Source: Actinocatenispora sera (GTDB lineage Bacteria; Actinomycetota; Actinomycetes; Mycobacteriales; Micromonosporaceae). Taken from it: a stretch of DNA of 64,000 nucleotides. The DNA lies in NCBI RefSeq assembly GCF_018324685.1, contig NZ_AP023354.1:2790001-2854000 (forward strand), read 5' to 3'. Position numbers and translations under genes: made by a program. Below are positions 1 through 7,758 of the stretch, piece after piece; within the stretch, counting starts at the first letter, position 1; each line of letters begins with the position of its first letter. The notes beneath the pieces are model-generated. The model searched no databases and was not told the origin of the DNA. It was given only the letters and a program-made list of their open reading frames with translations.

Positions 1-1
1 G

Positions 2-430
2 CGGGCGGTGGTCGACCTCGTCGGGGAGCGCGTCCTCGAGCGTGAGCGCGACGCCCTCGGTCGGGTCTCGACGATCCGCGGTCTGCGGCGCTGGCGGGAC
101 TCGCTGGTGCGCAACAACGCGCTGCGGCACGGCGCGTACGGGTGTGCGCTCGGCGCGCTGGCCGCGGCGATCGCCGATCAGGACGATCTGGCCCGCAAGG
201 CGCTGTCCACCCTGTTCGTCGAGTGGCAGGCGCTGCTGACCGACGTGCTGCACCGGCTGCGCGACGGCGGTGAGCTGCCGCCTTCGGCGCCGGTGGAGCG
301 GCTCGCGACCGGCCTGATGGGAGCCCTGCAGGGCGGGTACCTGCTGGCCCAGACGGCCCACGACGTGACGCCGATGGCGACCTCGCTCGACATGGCACTG
401 GCGCACCTGGAAAGCCTGTCGGCCGGGTGA
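2..430 (+). CDS. TetR family transcriptional regulator, 5' end outside window
   Basis: This is the ligand-binding C-terminal part of a TetR-type repressor; the DNA-binding helix-turn-helix lies before the window. The reading frame is open from base 2, and codons 2-7 already match the paralogue at 53564-54193 (Arg-Ala before the VVDLVGE segment), so the gene really continues upstream. The visible 142 residues are about 80% identical to that paralogue. The C-terminal block with GALQGGYLLAQ and DVTPMATSLDMALAH is typical of actinobacterial TetR proteins next to oxidoreductases. Two identical-type palindromes follow at 471 and 533, before the oxidoreductase at 649, which is the likely target. The effector is unknown. 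Confidence 0.9.
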   Translation, partial: RAVVDLVGERVLERERDALGRVSTIRGLRRWRDSLVRNNALRHGAYGCALGALAAAIADQDDLARKALSTLFVEWQALLTDVLHRLRDGGELPPSAPVERLATGLMGALQGGYLLAQTAHDVTPMATSLDMALAHLESLSAG

Positions 431-470
431 GCCTCGCGCGTTGTCGCCCTACCCCGCGGGCGGATCTAAC

Positions 471-486
471 TGGACTATAAAGTCCA
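471..486. promoter_or_regulatory. Palindromic TetR operator candidate, site 1
   Basis: TGGACTATAAAGTCCA has perfect 6-bp arms (TGGACT/AGTCCA) around a 4-bp AT-rich centre. It lies 40 bp after the TetR stop and upstream of the oxidoreductase start at 649. The same arms recur at 533 and at 54954 and 55008 beside the paralogous TetR gene, which is why it is read as the operator of these repressors. Binding itself is inferred. Confidence 0.75.
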
Positions 487-532
487 GTAGTATGAGTACA
501 CTGCCCAGCTGAAGAAGGAAAATCGACAGCAT

Positions 533-548
533 TGGACTTTAGGGTCCA
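533..548. promoter_or_regulatory. Palindromic TetR operator candidate, site 2
   Basis: TGGACTTTAGGGTCCA keeps the left arm TGGACT exactly and has one change in the right arm (GGTCCA). Its centre is 62 bp from that of the site at 471, close to six helical turns, which would place both on about the same DNA face. It sits about 100 bp before the start codon at 649. Confidence 0.65.
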
Positions 549-606
549 AGTTAGCGCAGGGGTGTGCGGGGCGCCGCGCTGCGGTGCCCCGAGGCAGAGG
601 CAAGCC

Positions 607-629
607 GGCCTCGCCACGCGGGCGAGGCC
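607..629 (+). promoter_or_regulatory. Leader hairpin before oxidoreductase
   Basis: A perfect 9-bp stem (GGCCTCGCC / GGCGAGGCC) with a 5-nt loop lies between the operators and the start codon at 649. It is not followed by a T run, so it may be a leader structure or a weak attenuator. Function is not shown. Confidence 0.4.
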
Positions 630-648
630 CTGGTACAGGGGGTGCCGG

Positions 649-1566
649 ATGAAGGCGATCGTGGTGACCGACGAGGCCGCGGGGACGGCCGGGATGACGC
701 TGACGGAGCGGCCCGAGCCGTCCCCGGCGATCAACGACGTGGTCGTGCAGGTGCACGCGTCGGGATTCGTCCCGACCGAGTTGGAGTGGCCGTCGACCTG
801 GGTCGATCGCGCCGGCCGTGACCGCACCCCGTCGGTACCCGGGCACGAGCTGGCCGGCGTGGTCACCTCCCTGGGGTACGGCACGACCGGGCTGTCGGTG
901 GGGCAGCGGGTGTTCGGCCTCGCGGACTGGCACCGCGACGGGACGCTGGCGCAGTACGTGGCGATGGAGTCGCGCAACCTCGCCGGGCTGCCGGGCGACG
1001 TCGACTTCACGGAAGCGGCGAGCCTGCCGATCTCGGGGCTGACCGCCTGGCAGGGACTGTTCGACCACGGCCGGCTGCGCGCCGGCCAGCGGGTCCTCGC
1101 GCACGGGGCGGCCGGGGCGGTCGGCACCATGGTGACCCAGCTGGCCCGCGAGTTCGGCGCGTACGTCATCGGTACCGGACGCGCCGCCGACCGGCAGAAG
1201 GTACTCGAGTTCGGCGCGCACGAGTTCGTCGATCTCGGCGGCGAGGGCCTGGACGAGGTCGGCGAGGTCGACCTGGTGTTCGACGTCATCGGCGGCGACG
1301 TCCAGAAGCGGTCCGCGCGGCTGATCGGGCCCGGCGGAACGCTGGTGTCGGTCGTCGGGCCGGTGGAGGCACGGCCGGCCAATGGCCTGGCCATCGACTT
1401 CGTGGTCGAGGCCGACCGCGCGCAACTTGGCGAGATCGTCCAGCGGGTGCGGGACGGGCGCCTGCGCACCAACATCGGCACCGTGACGACCCTCGACAAC
1501 GCCGTGTCCACGTTCAACTCGACCGATCGGCACAAGGGGAAGATGATCGTCGACATTCGTCCGTGA
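649..1566 (+). CDS. NADP-dependent zinc-type alcohol dehydrogenase family oxidoreductase (quinone reductase-like)
   Basis: This 305-residue cytoplasmic protein belongs to the medium-chain dehydrogenase family, quinone oxidoreductase branch. The N-terminal GroES-like part carries PGHELAGVV, and the Rossmann part carries AHGAAGAVGTMVTQLA, the cofactor-binding loop. The structural-zinc cysteine cluster of true alcohol dehydrogenases is absent, as in NADPH quinone/enone reductases. ATG at 649 is chosen because AGGGGG precedes it and the family start MKAIVV fits; a longer in-frame extension would overlap the operator. It follows the TetR gene and two TetR-type palindromes, so it is probably repressed and induced by an electrophile or drug. 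Substrate unknown. Confidence 0.85.
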   Translation: MKAIVVTDEAAGTAGMTLTERPEPSPAINDVVVQVHASGFVPTELEWPSTWVDRAGRDRTPSVPGHELAGVVTSLGYGTTGLSVGQRVFGLADWHRDGTLAQYVAMESRNLAGLPGDVDFTEAASLPISGLTAWQGLFDHGRLRAGQRVLAHGAAGAVGTMVTQLAREFGAYVIGTGRAADRQKVLEFGAHEFVDLGGEGLDEVGEVDLVFDVIGGDVQKRSARLIGPGGTLVSVVGPVEARPANGLAIDFVVEADRAQLGEIVQRVRDGRLRTNIGTVTTLDNAVSTFNSTDRHKGKMIVDIRP

Positions 1567-1590
1567 GACCGCCCGCCTCGGCGATCCCGG

Positions 1591-2877
1591 TCAGAGGTAA
1601 TAGCGGAGCAGCAGGTAGGCGGTGCTGAGGGCGATGGTGACCGCGGTGGTGATCAGGCCGTACTTGGTGAACTGCCAGAAGCTGATGGGGTGCCCGTTGC
1701 GCCGGGCGACCCCGAGCAGCACCACGTTGGCGCTGGCGCCGATCGCGGTGGCGTTGCCGCCGAGGTCGGCGCCGAGGGTCAGCGCCCACCACAGCGGTTG
1801 CGCCGCCGCCCCACCGGCGTCGACCAGGTCCTGGGTGAGGGGCGCGAGCGTGGCCACGTAAGGGATGTTGTCGATCACCCCGGACAGAACGGCGGAGCCG
1901 ATCAGCAGGCCGGCCGCGCCGGCCGCCCAGTGCCCGTCGATCGCGCCGGCCGCCGCGCCGCCGAGCGCCTTGATCACGCCGAGGTTCACCAGCGCGCCGA
2001 CCATGACGAACAGCCCGGCGAAGAACAGCAGGGTTTCCCACTCCACGTCGGCGAAGATCTTGGCCGGTTCCATCCGGGTAACCAGCACCAGCAGCCCGGC
2101 GCCGATCAGCGCGACCATGGCGGGCGACAGGCCGGTGACCCGGCTGGTGAGGAATCCGGCCAGGATCGCGGCAAGAACCGACAGGGAGATGACGAGCAAC
2201 CGCCGGTCGCGGATGGTTTCCCGCTGCCTCAGCGCCATCACCTGCGTGGCGCGCTGCGGGTCGTAGTGCAGCTGGCGGCGGAACATCAGCCAGGCCAGCC
2301 CGATCAGCGCCACCATCAGGATCGCGACGATCGGACCCAGCGCGACCAGGAAGTCGGTGAACCCGAGGTCGGCCCGGCTGCCCACGATCAGGTTCGGTGG
2401 GTCACCGATGAGCGTGGCGGTGCCGCCGATGTTGCTCGCCAGTACCTCGGTGATCAGGTACGGCACCGGGGTCACCGCCAACCGCTGGCACACCAGCAGC
2501 GTGACCGGTGCGATCAGCAGCACCGTGGTGACGTTGTCCAGGAAGGCCGAGGCGACGGCGGTGATGACCGCGAACATCGTCAGGATCGCGAACGGGCGGC
2601 CGCGGGCGAGCTTCGCCGACCAGACGGCGAGGTACTCGAACATGCCGGACTGCCGGGCGATACCGACGACCATCATCATGCCCAGCAACAGGAACAGCAC
2701 GTTCCAGTCGATGCCGGTGTCGGCGGAGAAGAACACGTCGTCGCCGCCGGTGGCGCCGATCAGCACCATCAGCGCGGCGCCGGTGAGGGTGACGGTGGCG
2801 CGAGGCACCTTCTCGGTGGCGATCAGCACGTAGGCGGCCGCGAACACCACGATGGCCGCGACGAGCTGCCAGCTCAC
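1591..2877 (-). CDS. ArsB/NhaD-type (SLC13/IT superfamily) membrane transporter
   Basis: This 428-residue integral membrane protein has about eleven hydrophobic segments and the ion-transporter family marks: a first half with LDNVTTVLLIAPV and IGGTATLIGDPPNLIVGS, and a second half with SGVIDNIPYVATLAP and LGGNATAIGASANVV, the two inverted-repeat hairpins that bind substrate and cation. Members move anions such as arsenite, or exchange Na+/H+; the exact substrate cannot be read. No arsenic genes are nearby. The GTG start overlaps the stop of the CBS gene by 4 bp (GTGA), so the two are translationally coupled. It converges on the oxidoreductase with only 24 bp between stops. Confidence 0.88.
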   Translation of the reverse strand: MSWQLVAAIVVFAAAYVLIATEKVPRATVTLTGAALMVLIGATGGDDVFFSADTGIDWNVLFLLLGMMMVVGIARQSGMFEYLAVWSAKLARGRPFAILTMFAVITAVASAFLDNVTTVLLIAPVTLLVCQRLAVTPVPYLITEVLASNIGGTATLIGDPPNLIVGSRADLGFTDFLVALGPIVAILMVALIGLAWLMFRRQLHYDPQRATQVMALRQRETIRDRRLLVISLSVLAAILAGFLTSRVTGLSPAMVALIGAGLLVLVTRMEPAKIFADVEWETLLFFAGLFVMVGALVNLGVIKALGGAAAGAIDGHWAAGAAGLLIGSAVLSGVIDNIPYVATLAPLTQDLVDAGGAAAQPLWWALTLGADLGGNATAIGASANVVLLGVARRNGHPISFWQFTKYGLITTAVTIALSTAYLLLRYYL

Positions 2878-3347
2878 GCCGGGCCCGCCCGGCCGTCACG
2901 GGCGGCGACCAGCGCGTCGAGCACCGCCGGCAGCAACACGAACCGCGGGGTTCCGTCGCCGCTCAGCCGTACCAGCTGCGCCTTGTTCGCCACCATGCGG
3001 CACGCGGTCTCCAGCACGGTCGCGTCCGGGTCGATCTCGACGACCCCGCGCACGCCCAGGTCGCCGGCGTCGATCGCGGCGCCGACGGTGCGGGCGTCGG
3101 CCTCGGCGAACAGCTCCTCGAGGCTGGAGTCGTCCAGCAGCCCGGCGAGCGACAGGTCCGCCAGGGCGTACCCGGGCAGTACCAGGCGGGTGAGGTCCAC
3201 CGGGGAGGCGATCGCCTCGACCCGTCCGTCCTCGCCGACGATCACCACGGCCAGCAGGTCGTGCTCGGCGATCAGCCGGAACGTGTCGGAGATGCTGCTG
3301 GAGCGCGGCAGCAGCGGCAGCTCGACGGCCAGCTCGACGGCGTGCAT
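2874..3347 (-). CDS. CBS domain protein, likely regulator of the adjacent transporter
   Basis: This 157-residue protein is almost wholly a pair of CBS motifs (about residues 10-60 and 90-150), a fold that binds adenine nucleotides. The first half has LIAEHDLLAVVIVGEDGRV, the second VLETACRMVANKAQLVRL, each ending in the usual strand-helix. ATG at 3347 is preferred over GTG at 3353 since AAGAAGG lies 5 nt before it. It is the first gene of a two-gene operon with the transporter. A regulatory role, sensing energy charge or ionic strength, is inferred from context, as stand-alone CBS proteins often gate transporters. Confidence 0.8.
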   Translation of the reverse strand: MHAVELAVELPLLPRSSSISDTFRLIAEHDLLAVVIVGEDGRVEAIASPVDLTRLVLPGYALADLSLAGLLDDSSLEELFAEADARTVGAAIDAGDLGVRGVVEIDPDATVLETACRMVANKAQLVRLSGDGTPRFVLLPAVLDALVAARDGRAGPA

Positions 3348-3580
3348 GGGCACCTTCTTCCGGGCAGCGGAACACCATCGCCGACCAGACTTCCCGGCAC
3401 ACCGAGCCTGACTCTAGCGAAGCCGCGGGACAGCTGCGCGGGCGTACCGGCGAAGCCTGGTCCCCGCGGCGGCCGGGCCGGTGGCCTCTTCGGCGGCCGA
3501 GCGGGGGCTTGGCCGCGCTCGAGCCACCCGCGGACGACGGGTTCCCCCACGGTGGGAGCTGGCCCGACCGAGCCCGGACG

Positions 3581-3594
3581 TACCCCCGGGGGTA
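3581..3594. promoter_or_regulatory. CsoR/CstR-type operator 1
   Basis: TACCCCCGGGGGTA is a perfect 14-bp palindrome, the GC-rich form typical of CsoR-family operators. It lies 34 bp before a second copy, both upstream of the 58-residue Cys protein. Confidence 0.82.
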
Positions 3595-3614
3595 TAAGCT
3601 GGGGTCGGCCACCA

Positions 3615-3630
3615 ATACCCCCGGGGGTAT
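3615..3630. promoter_or_regulatory. CsoR/CstR-type operator 2
   Basis: ATACCCCCGGGGGTAT is a perfect 16-bp palindrome, 38 bp before the ATG at 3668. Its centre is 35 bp from that of operator 1. Confidence 0.85.
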
Positions 3631-3667
3631 CGGTGACACGAGACCAACGAGCTGTGGAGGCAGTCTG

Positions 3668-3844
3668 ATGTGTCGAGCGGTGGAGTGTCGTCGGTGCGGC
3701 AAGACGACGTGGGCCGGCTGCGGTCAGCACGTCGACCAGGTGATGCGGACGGTGCCGCCGGACCAGTGGTGTGCCGGTCACGACGACGAAGCACCCGCAG
3801 CGCCCGCGCCGCGCCGGCTGTGGAACCGGCTGCGCCGCCGCTGA
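3668..3844 (+). CDS. Small cysteine-rich protein of the persulfide regulon
   Basis: This 58-residue protein begins MCRAVECRRCGKTTWAGCGQ and has five cysteines, including a CRRC pair and CGQH, then a Pro/Ala-rich basic tail. Such small proteins with a WAGCGQHVDQV segment are seen beside CsoR and rhodanese genes in actinobacteria; their function is not established as far as I know. A good ribosome site (GGAGG) precedes the ATG, and two perfect CsoR-type operators lie directly upstream, so it is the first member of this regulon. The thiols could carry sulfane sulfur or bind a metal; both are inference. Confidence 0.75.
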   Translation: MCRAVECRRCGKTTWAGCGQHVDQVMRTVPPDQWCAGHDDEAPAAPAPRRLWNRLRRR

Positions 3845-4289
<445 letters not shown>

Positions 4290-4328
4290 GAGAGCGATTT
4301 CCCCCGGTGTGGCCCTCGGCCCCACCCG

Positions 4329-4342
4329 TACCCCTGGGGGTG
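4329..4342. promoter_or_regulatory. CsoR/CstR-type operator 4 (imperfect)
   Basis: TACCCCTGGGGGTG keeps the arms of the perfect copies at 3581-3964 with two changes. It lies 17 bp before the start of the dioxygenase-rhodanese gene at 4360, which extends the regulon to this gene. Confidence 0.72.
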
Positions 4343-4359
4343 TGTGGAAGGAGTCGGAA

Positions 4360-5787
4360 ATGGTGCAGGAGACGCCCGTGGGCGAATCGGCCGGCGTCGC
4401 CGTCGAGGTGGTGGAGACCTCCTCGCTGGGCGACCGGAGCTACCTCGCGCACGACGGGCAGGTGGCGCTGGTGGTGGACCCCCAGCGCGACATCGACCGG
4501 CTCGTGGCGCTCGCCGGTCGGCTCGGCGTACGGATCACCCATGTCGCCGAGACCCACCTGCACAACGACTACGTGTCCGGCGGCCTGGCACTGGCCCACC
4601 TCACCGGCGCGGTCTACCTGGTGGCCGGCGCCGACGAGGTCGCCTTCGCCCGTACGCCGGTCGCCGACGGCGACGAGGTGACGCTCTCGCCACGGCTGCG
4701 GCTGTCCGTGGTCGCCACACCGGGGCACACCTTCCACCACGTGTCGTACGTCGTGTCCGGGCCGAGCGGCCCGCTCGGCGTGTTCACCGGCGGCTCGCTG
4801 CTGTTCGGTACCACCGGTCGCACTGACCTGCTCGGCGCCCAGCATGCCGAGGCGCTTGCCCGCCGGCAGTACGAGTCGGTGCGGCGGCTGGCCGATCTGC
4901 TGCCCGACGGCGCGCAGATCTGGCCCACGCACGGCTTCGGCAGCTTCTGCTCCGCCAGCCAGTCCGACGCCGCGGCCTCGACCATCGGCCGGGAACGCAC
5001 CGCCAACCCGGCGCTGCGGCTGCGCTCCGACGAGTTCGTCGTCACCACGCTGGCCGGGCTCGATGCCTTCCCCGCGTACTACGCGCACATGGGGGTGCGC
5101 AACGCCGCCGGCGCCGACCAGATCGATCTGACCCCGGTCCGTCGCGCCGATCCCGGCGAGTTGCGCCGCCGGATCGACGCCGGCGAGTGGATCGTCGACC
5201 TGCGCTCCCGGACGGCATTCATGCGCCGGCACCTGACCGGCACCCTCAGCTTCGGTCTCGACGGACCGATGTCGACCTGGCTGGGCTGGCTGCTGCCCGC
5301 AGGCCGACCGCTCACCCTGCTCGGGGAGTCGAGCGAGCAGGTGGCCGCCGCGCAACGCGAACTGGCCCGCATCGGCATCGACCGGCCGGCTGCCGCGGCC
5401 ACCGGTACGCCCGAGCAGTGGGCGGCCGGCGACGCCGGGCGGCTCGGCGCGCTGCCGGTCGCCACCTTCGCCGATCTCGCCGCCGCCCGCGCCGGCCGGG
5501 CGCCCGACGGGCTGCCGGCGGCCGATGTCGTCCTCGACGTACGGCTCGGCAACGAGTGGCGCTCCGAGCACATCGACGGCGCGGTTCACGTACCGTTGCC
5601 GGAGCTTGCGGATCGACTGGCGGAGTTGCCCTCCGGGGCGATCTGGGTGCACTGCGGTTCCGGATACCGCGCGGCCACCGCGGTGGGGCTACTCGCCCGG
5701 GCCGGCCGCCAGGTGGTGCACGTCGATGACGCCTACCCGCACGCCGCCGCTGCGAGTCTCGCCGTCGTGCCGCCGCGCGATACCTGA
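4360..5787 (+). CDS. Persulfide dioxygenase-rhodanese fusion (CstB-like)
   Basis: This 475-residue cytoplasmic enzyme joins a metallo-beta-lactamase domain (about 15-245) to two rhodanese-like domains. The first has THLHNDYVSGG (His66, His68), PGHT (His123) and GRTDLLG (Asp156), matching the mononuclear iron site of ETHE1-type persulfide dioxygenases; His191 follows in WPTHGFG. The middle rhodanese (about 265-350) lacks a catalytic cysteine; the last one has VHCGSGYRA with Cys432. This is the CstB layout, which oxidises persulfide to sulfite and can form thiosulfate. ATG at 4360 follows AAGGAG and the imperfect operator at 4329. It completes a three-gene sulfide/persulfide detoxification set. 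Confidence 0.9.
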   Translation: MVQETPVGESAGVAVEVVETSSLGDRSYLAHDGQVALVVDPQRDIDRLVALAGRLGVRITHVAETHLHNDYVSGGLALAHLTGAVYLVAGADEVAFARTPVADGDEVTLSPRLRLSVVATPGHTFHHVSYVVSGPSGPLGVFTGGSLLFGTTGRTDLLGAQHAEALARRQYESVRRLADLLPDGAQIWPTHGFGSFCSASQSDAAASTIGRERTANPALRLRSDEFVVTTLAGLDAFPAYYAHMGVRNAAGADQIDLTPVRRADPGELRRRIDAGEWIVDLRSRTAFMRRHLTGTLSFGLDGPMSTWLGWLLPAGRPLTLLGESSEQVAAAQRELARIGIDRPAAAATGTPEQWAAGDAGRLGALPVATFADLAAARAGRAPDGLPAADVVLDVRLGNEWRSEHIDGAVHVPLPELADRLAELPSGAIWVHCGSGYRAATAVGLLARAGRQVVHVDDAYPHAAAASLAVVPPRDT

Positions 5788-5990
5788 GCGCCGCGGCGCG
5801 CCTGACCACACCGGCCGGCACGGTGGGCATCCATGCGTGCTGCTGCGGTCGGATCGGCCGACACCGCAACCGACAACGCGACCTGGGCTGCCGGCGTGAC
5901 GGCCGGGAGCGGCGCGTGGCCGAGGCTTCGTCGCGAGTCGCCCGGTCGGTGTCGCCGGCGATAACCGTTGGGCGGCTTGGGCGACACGCT

Positions 5991-6161
5991 CTAGGGTCTG
6001 TTTCGGAGCCCCCGGCCGAGCGAGGCGAGTCCCGTTTGTCTGCTCGCAAGGCGGAGGGCAGTTCGTGTGCCGGGCTTGCCCACGGGCTGTCCGACAACGC
6101 CGCGAGCGGGCAAACGGGGCCGCCGCAGCCGGCACGCGGGACTTGCGAAACAGACCCTAGC
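5991..6161. mobile_element. MITE-like 171-bp element with 15-bp terminal inverted repeats
   Basis: The ends are CTAGGGTCTGTTTCG (5991-6005) and its exact complement (6147-6161). Inside, further imperfect pairing continues (for example CCCGTTTG...CTCGC near both ends), so the whole unit could fold into one long hairpin. No gene fits in it. Both ends include CTAG, which would equal a 4-bp target duplication. The right CTAG is also the left target copy of the neighbouring IS. Confidence 0.75.
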
Positions 6162-6212
6162 TTGAGTTTTAACCTTGGTGGGCGGTGTGGGGCACCCTGG
6201 TTGATCATGGAA

Positions 6213-6270
6213 GCAGCCCTTGGTTGATCATTCCTCTTGCGACAGTAGGAAGATCAACAGCAAGGGCTGC
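6213..6270 (+). promoter_or_regulatory. Inverted repeat in the transposase leader
   Basis: GCAGCCCTTG plus GTTGATC (6213-6229) pairs with GATCAAC (6252-6258) plus CAAGGGCTGC (6261-6270), just before the GTG start at 6272. Transcripts entering from outside would fold over the start region; several IS elements use such a structure to limit transposase made by read-through. That role is inferred here. Confidence 0.6.
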
Positions 6271-6271
6271 G

Positions 6272-7741
6272 GTGATCAGTGTGCCTCAACCATATCGTCG
6301 GGTCGTCGGCGGGCAGTTGAGCCGGTTCCGGCGGGACTTTTATGCGTGTTTGACGTCCCGGGCCGATGGCCTGTTCGAGGCGTGTGACGCCTTGTTGTGT
6401 GTCGATGGGCCGGTGCGGTCGTTGCCGGAGTTGTCGCTGGCCGGAGTCCACCGCCGTGGTCACGGTGGTCTGTATGGCGCGCTGGCGGCTGGCCGTATCG
6501 ACTCCGATCGGTTGCGGCAAGCGATGTTGGGGTGCACGTTGCCGCGGGCGGGTGATGGGCGGATCGTGCTGGCGGTGGACGTGACGTGTTGGTTGCGGCC
6601 CGAGGCACATACCAGTCCCGGCCGGATGATGTGTCATACCTACGGTCGTGGCAAGGATCAGCACATCGGGGTGCCGGGCTGGCCGTGGTCGGTGGTGGTG
6701 GCGTTGGAGACCGGACGGTCGTCATGGACCGCGCCGTTGGACGCGGTCCGGTTGGCTCCGGGTGAGGACGCGGCGGCCGTGACCGCTTACCAGCTACGGC
6801 GGGTCGTGACCGGCCTGATCGAGGCAGGGCATTGGGATGCCGGTGATCCGGAGATCCTGATCGTGGCCGACGCCGGCTACGACGGTCCCCGCCTGTCGTT
6901 CGTGCTGGCCGATCTGCCGGTGCGGGTGCTGGTGCGGATGCGTTCCGACCGGGTCCTACGCCGAGCGGCTCTGTCTGATCGTCGGCATACGGTGGGCCGG
7001 CCGTGCCGGCACGGCAGCGAGTTCGTGTTCGGCCAGACGGCAACCTGGGGCGAGCCCGATGTCCAGATCTCCACCGACACCAGGCATTACGGGCCGGCGC
7101 GTATCCGTGCTTGGGACCGTCTGCATCCGCGGTTGACGCACCGCACCGCCTGGGCCGCGCATACCGGCGATCTGCCGGTGCTGGAAGGCACCGTCATCCG
7201 CCTCGACGTCGAGAGGCTGCCCTCGGGCGCGATCCCGAAACCGGTGTGGCTGTGGCATTCGGCCACCGACCTGGACCCTGGGCAGGTCGACCTGGCATGG
7301 CAGGCGTTCCTGCGCCGCTTCGACATCGAGCACACCTTCCGCATGCTCAAACAGACCCTGGGCTGGACCTGCCCGAAACTACGCGACCCGGCCGCGGCCG
7401 AACGCTGGACATGGCTGGTGCTGGCCGCCTACACCCAACTACGCCTCGCACGAAACGTCGCGGCGGACCTGCGTCGGCCGTGGGAGAAACCCCTCCCGCC
7501 ACAGCGGGTGACCCCGGCACGCCTCCGGCGAGGGTTTCGATACCTGCACCCGCGGCTGCCTCCTCTAGCGGCTGCGCCGAAACTCTGCCGGCCCGGGCCA
7601 GGACGCCCAGCCGGGCACCCCAACCAACGGCCAGCCGCCCGCCATGACGTGCACACGGCGTCCAGACCGGACCGACCCAAACCGCATCGCCACAAACCTA
7701 AGAAGCCGTCGGCCACGCCACGACCCCGACGAACAGGTTAA
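6272..7741 (+). CDS. IS transposase, DDE type
   Basis: This 489-residue protein begins at GTG 6272 (ISVPQPYRRVVGGQL). It has the layout of RNase H-fold transposases: an early Asp in VLAVDVTCWLR (about residue 99), a second in LIVADAGYDGPR (about 204), and a Glu in RRFDIEHTFRMLKQ (about 355), which are the likely DDE catalytic residues. The C-terminus is very basic and proline-rich. The family is common in actinobacteria and I place it near IS701 from the 4-bp CTAG duplication. There is no good ribosome site, and the start region is covered by the leader hairpin. The gene looks intact. Confidence 0.88.
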   Translation: MISVPQPYRRVVGGQLSRFRRDFYACLTSRADGLFEACDALLCVDGPVRSLPELSLAGVHRRGHGGLYGALAAGRIDSDRLRQAMLGCTLPRAGDGRIVLAVDVTCWLRPEAHTSPGRMMCHTYGRGKDQHIGVPGWPWSVVVALETGRSSWTAPLDAVRLAPGEDAAAVTAYQLRRVVTGLIEAGHWDAGDPEILIVADAGYDGPRLSFVLADLPVRVLVRMRSDRVLRRAALSDRRHTVGRPCRHGSEFVFGQTATWGEPDVQISTDTRHYGPARIRAWDRLHPRLTHRTAWAAHTGDLPVLEGTVIRLDVERLPSGAIPKPVWLWHSATDLDPGQVDLAWQAFLRRFDIEHTFRMLKQTLGWTCPKLRDPAAAERWTWLVLAAYTQLRLARNVAADLRRPWEKPLPPQRVTPARLRRGFRYLHPRLPPLAAAPKLCRPGPGRPAGHPNQRPAARHDVHTASRPDRPKPHRHKPKKPSATPRPRRTG

Positions 7742-7758
7742 AACTCAAGCTAGCATCG

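Larger units (their letters stand above)
6162..7749 (+). mobile_element. Insertion sequence, probably IS701-like, 1588 bp
   Basis: Perfect 15-bp terminal inverted repeats, CTTGAGTTTTAACCT at 6162-6176 and its complement at 7735-7749, are flanked on both sides by CTAG (6158-6161 and 7750-7753), a 4-bp target duplication that fits the YTAR preference known for IS701-family elements. One long transposase gene fills it, its TAA stop lying inside the right repeat. Intact ends and gene suggest a recent and possibly active copy. Confidence 0.88.
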
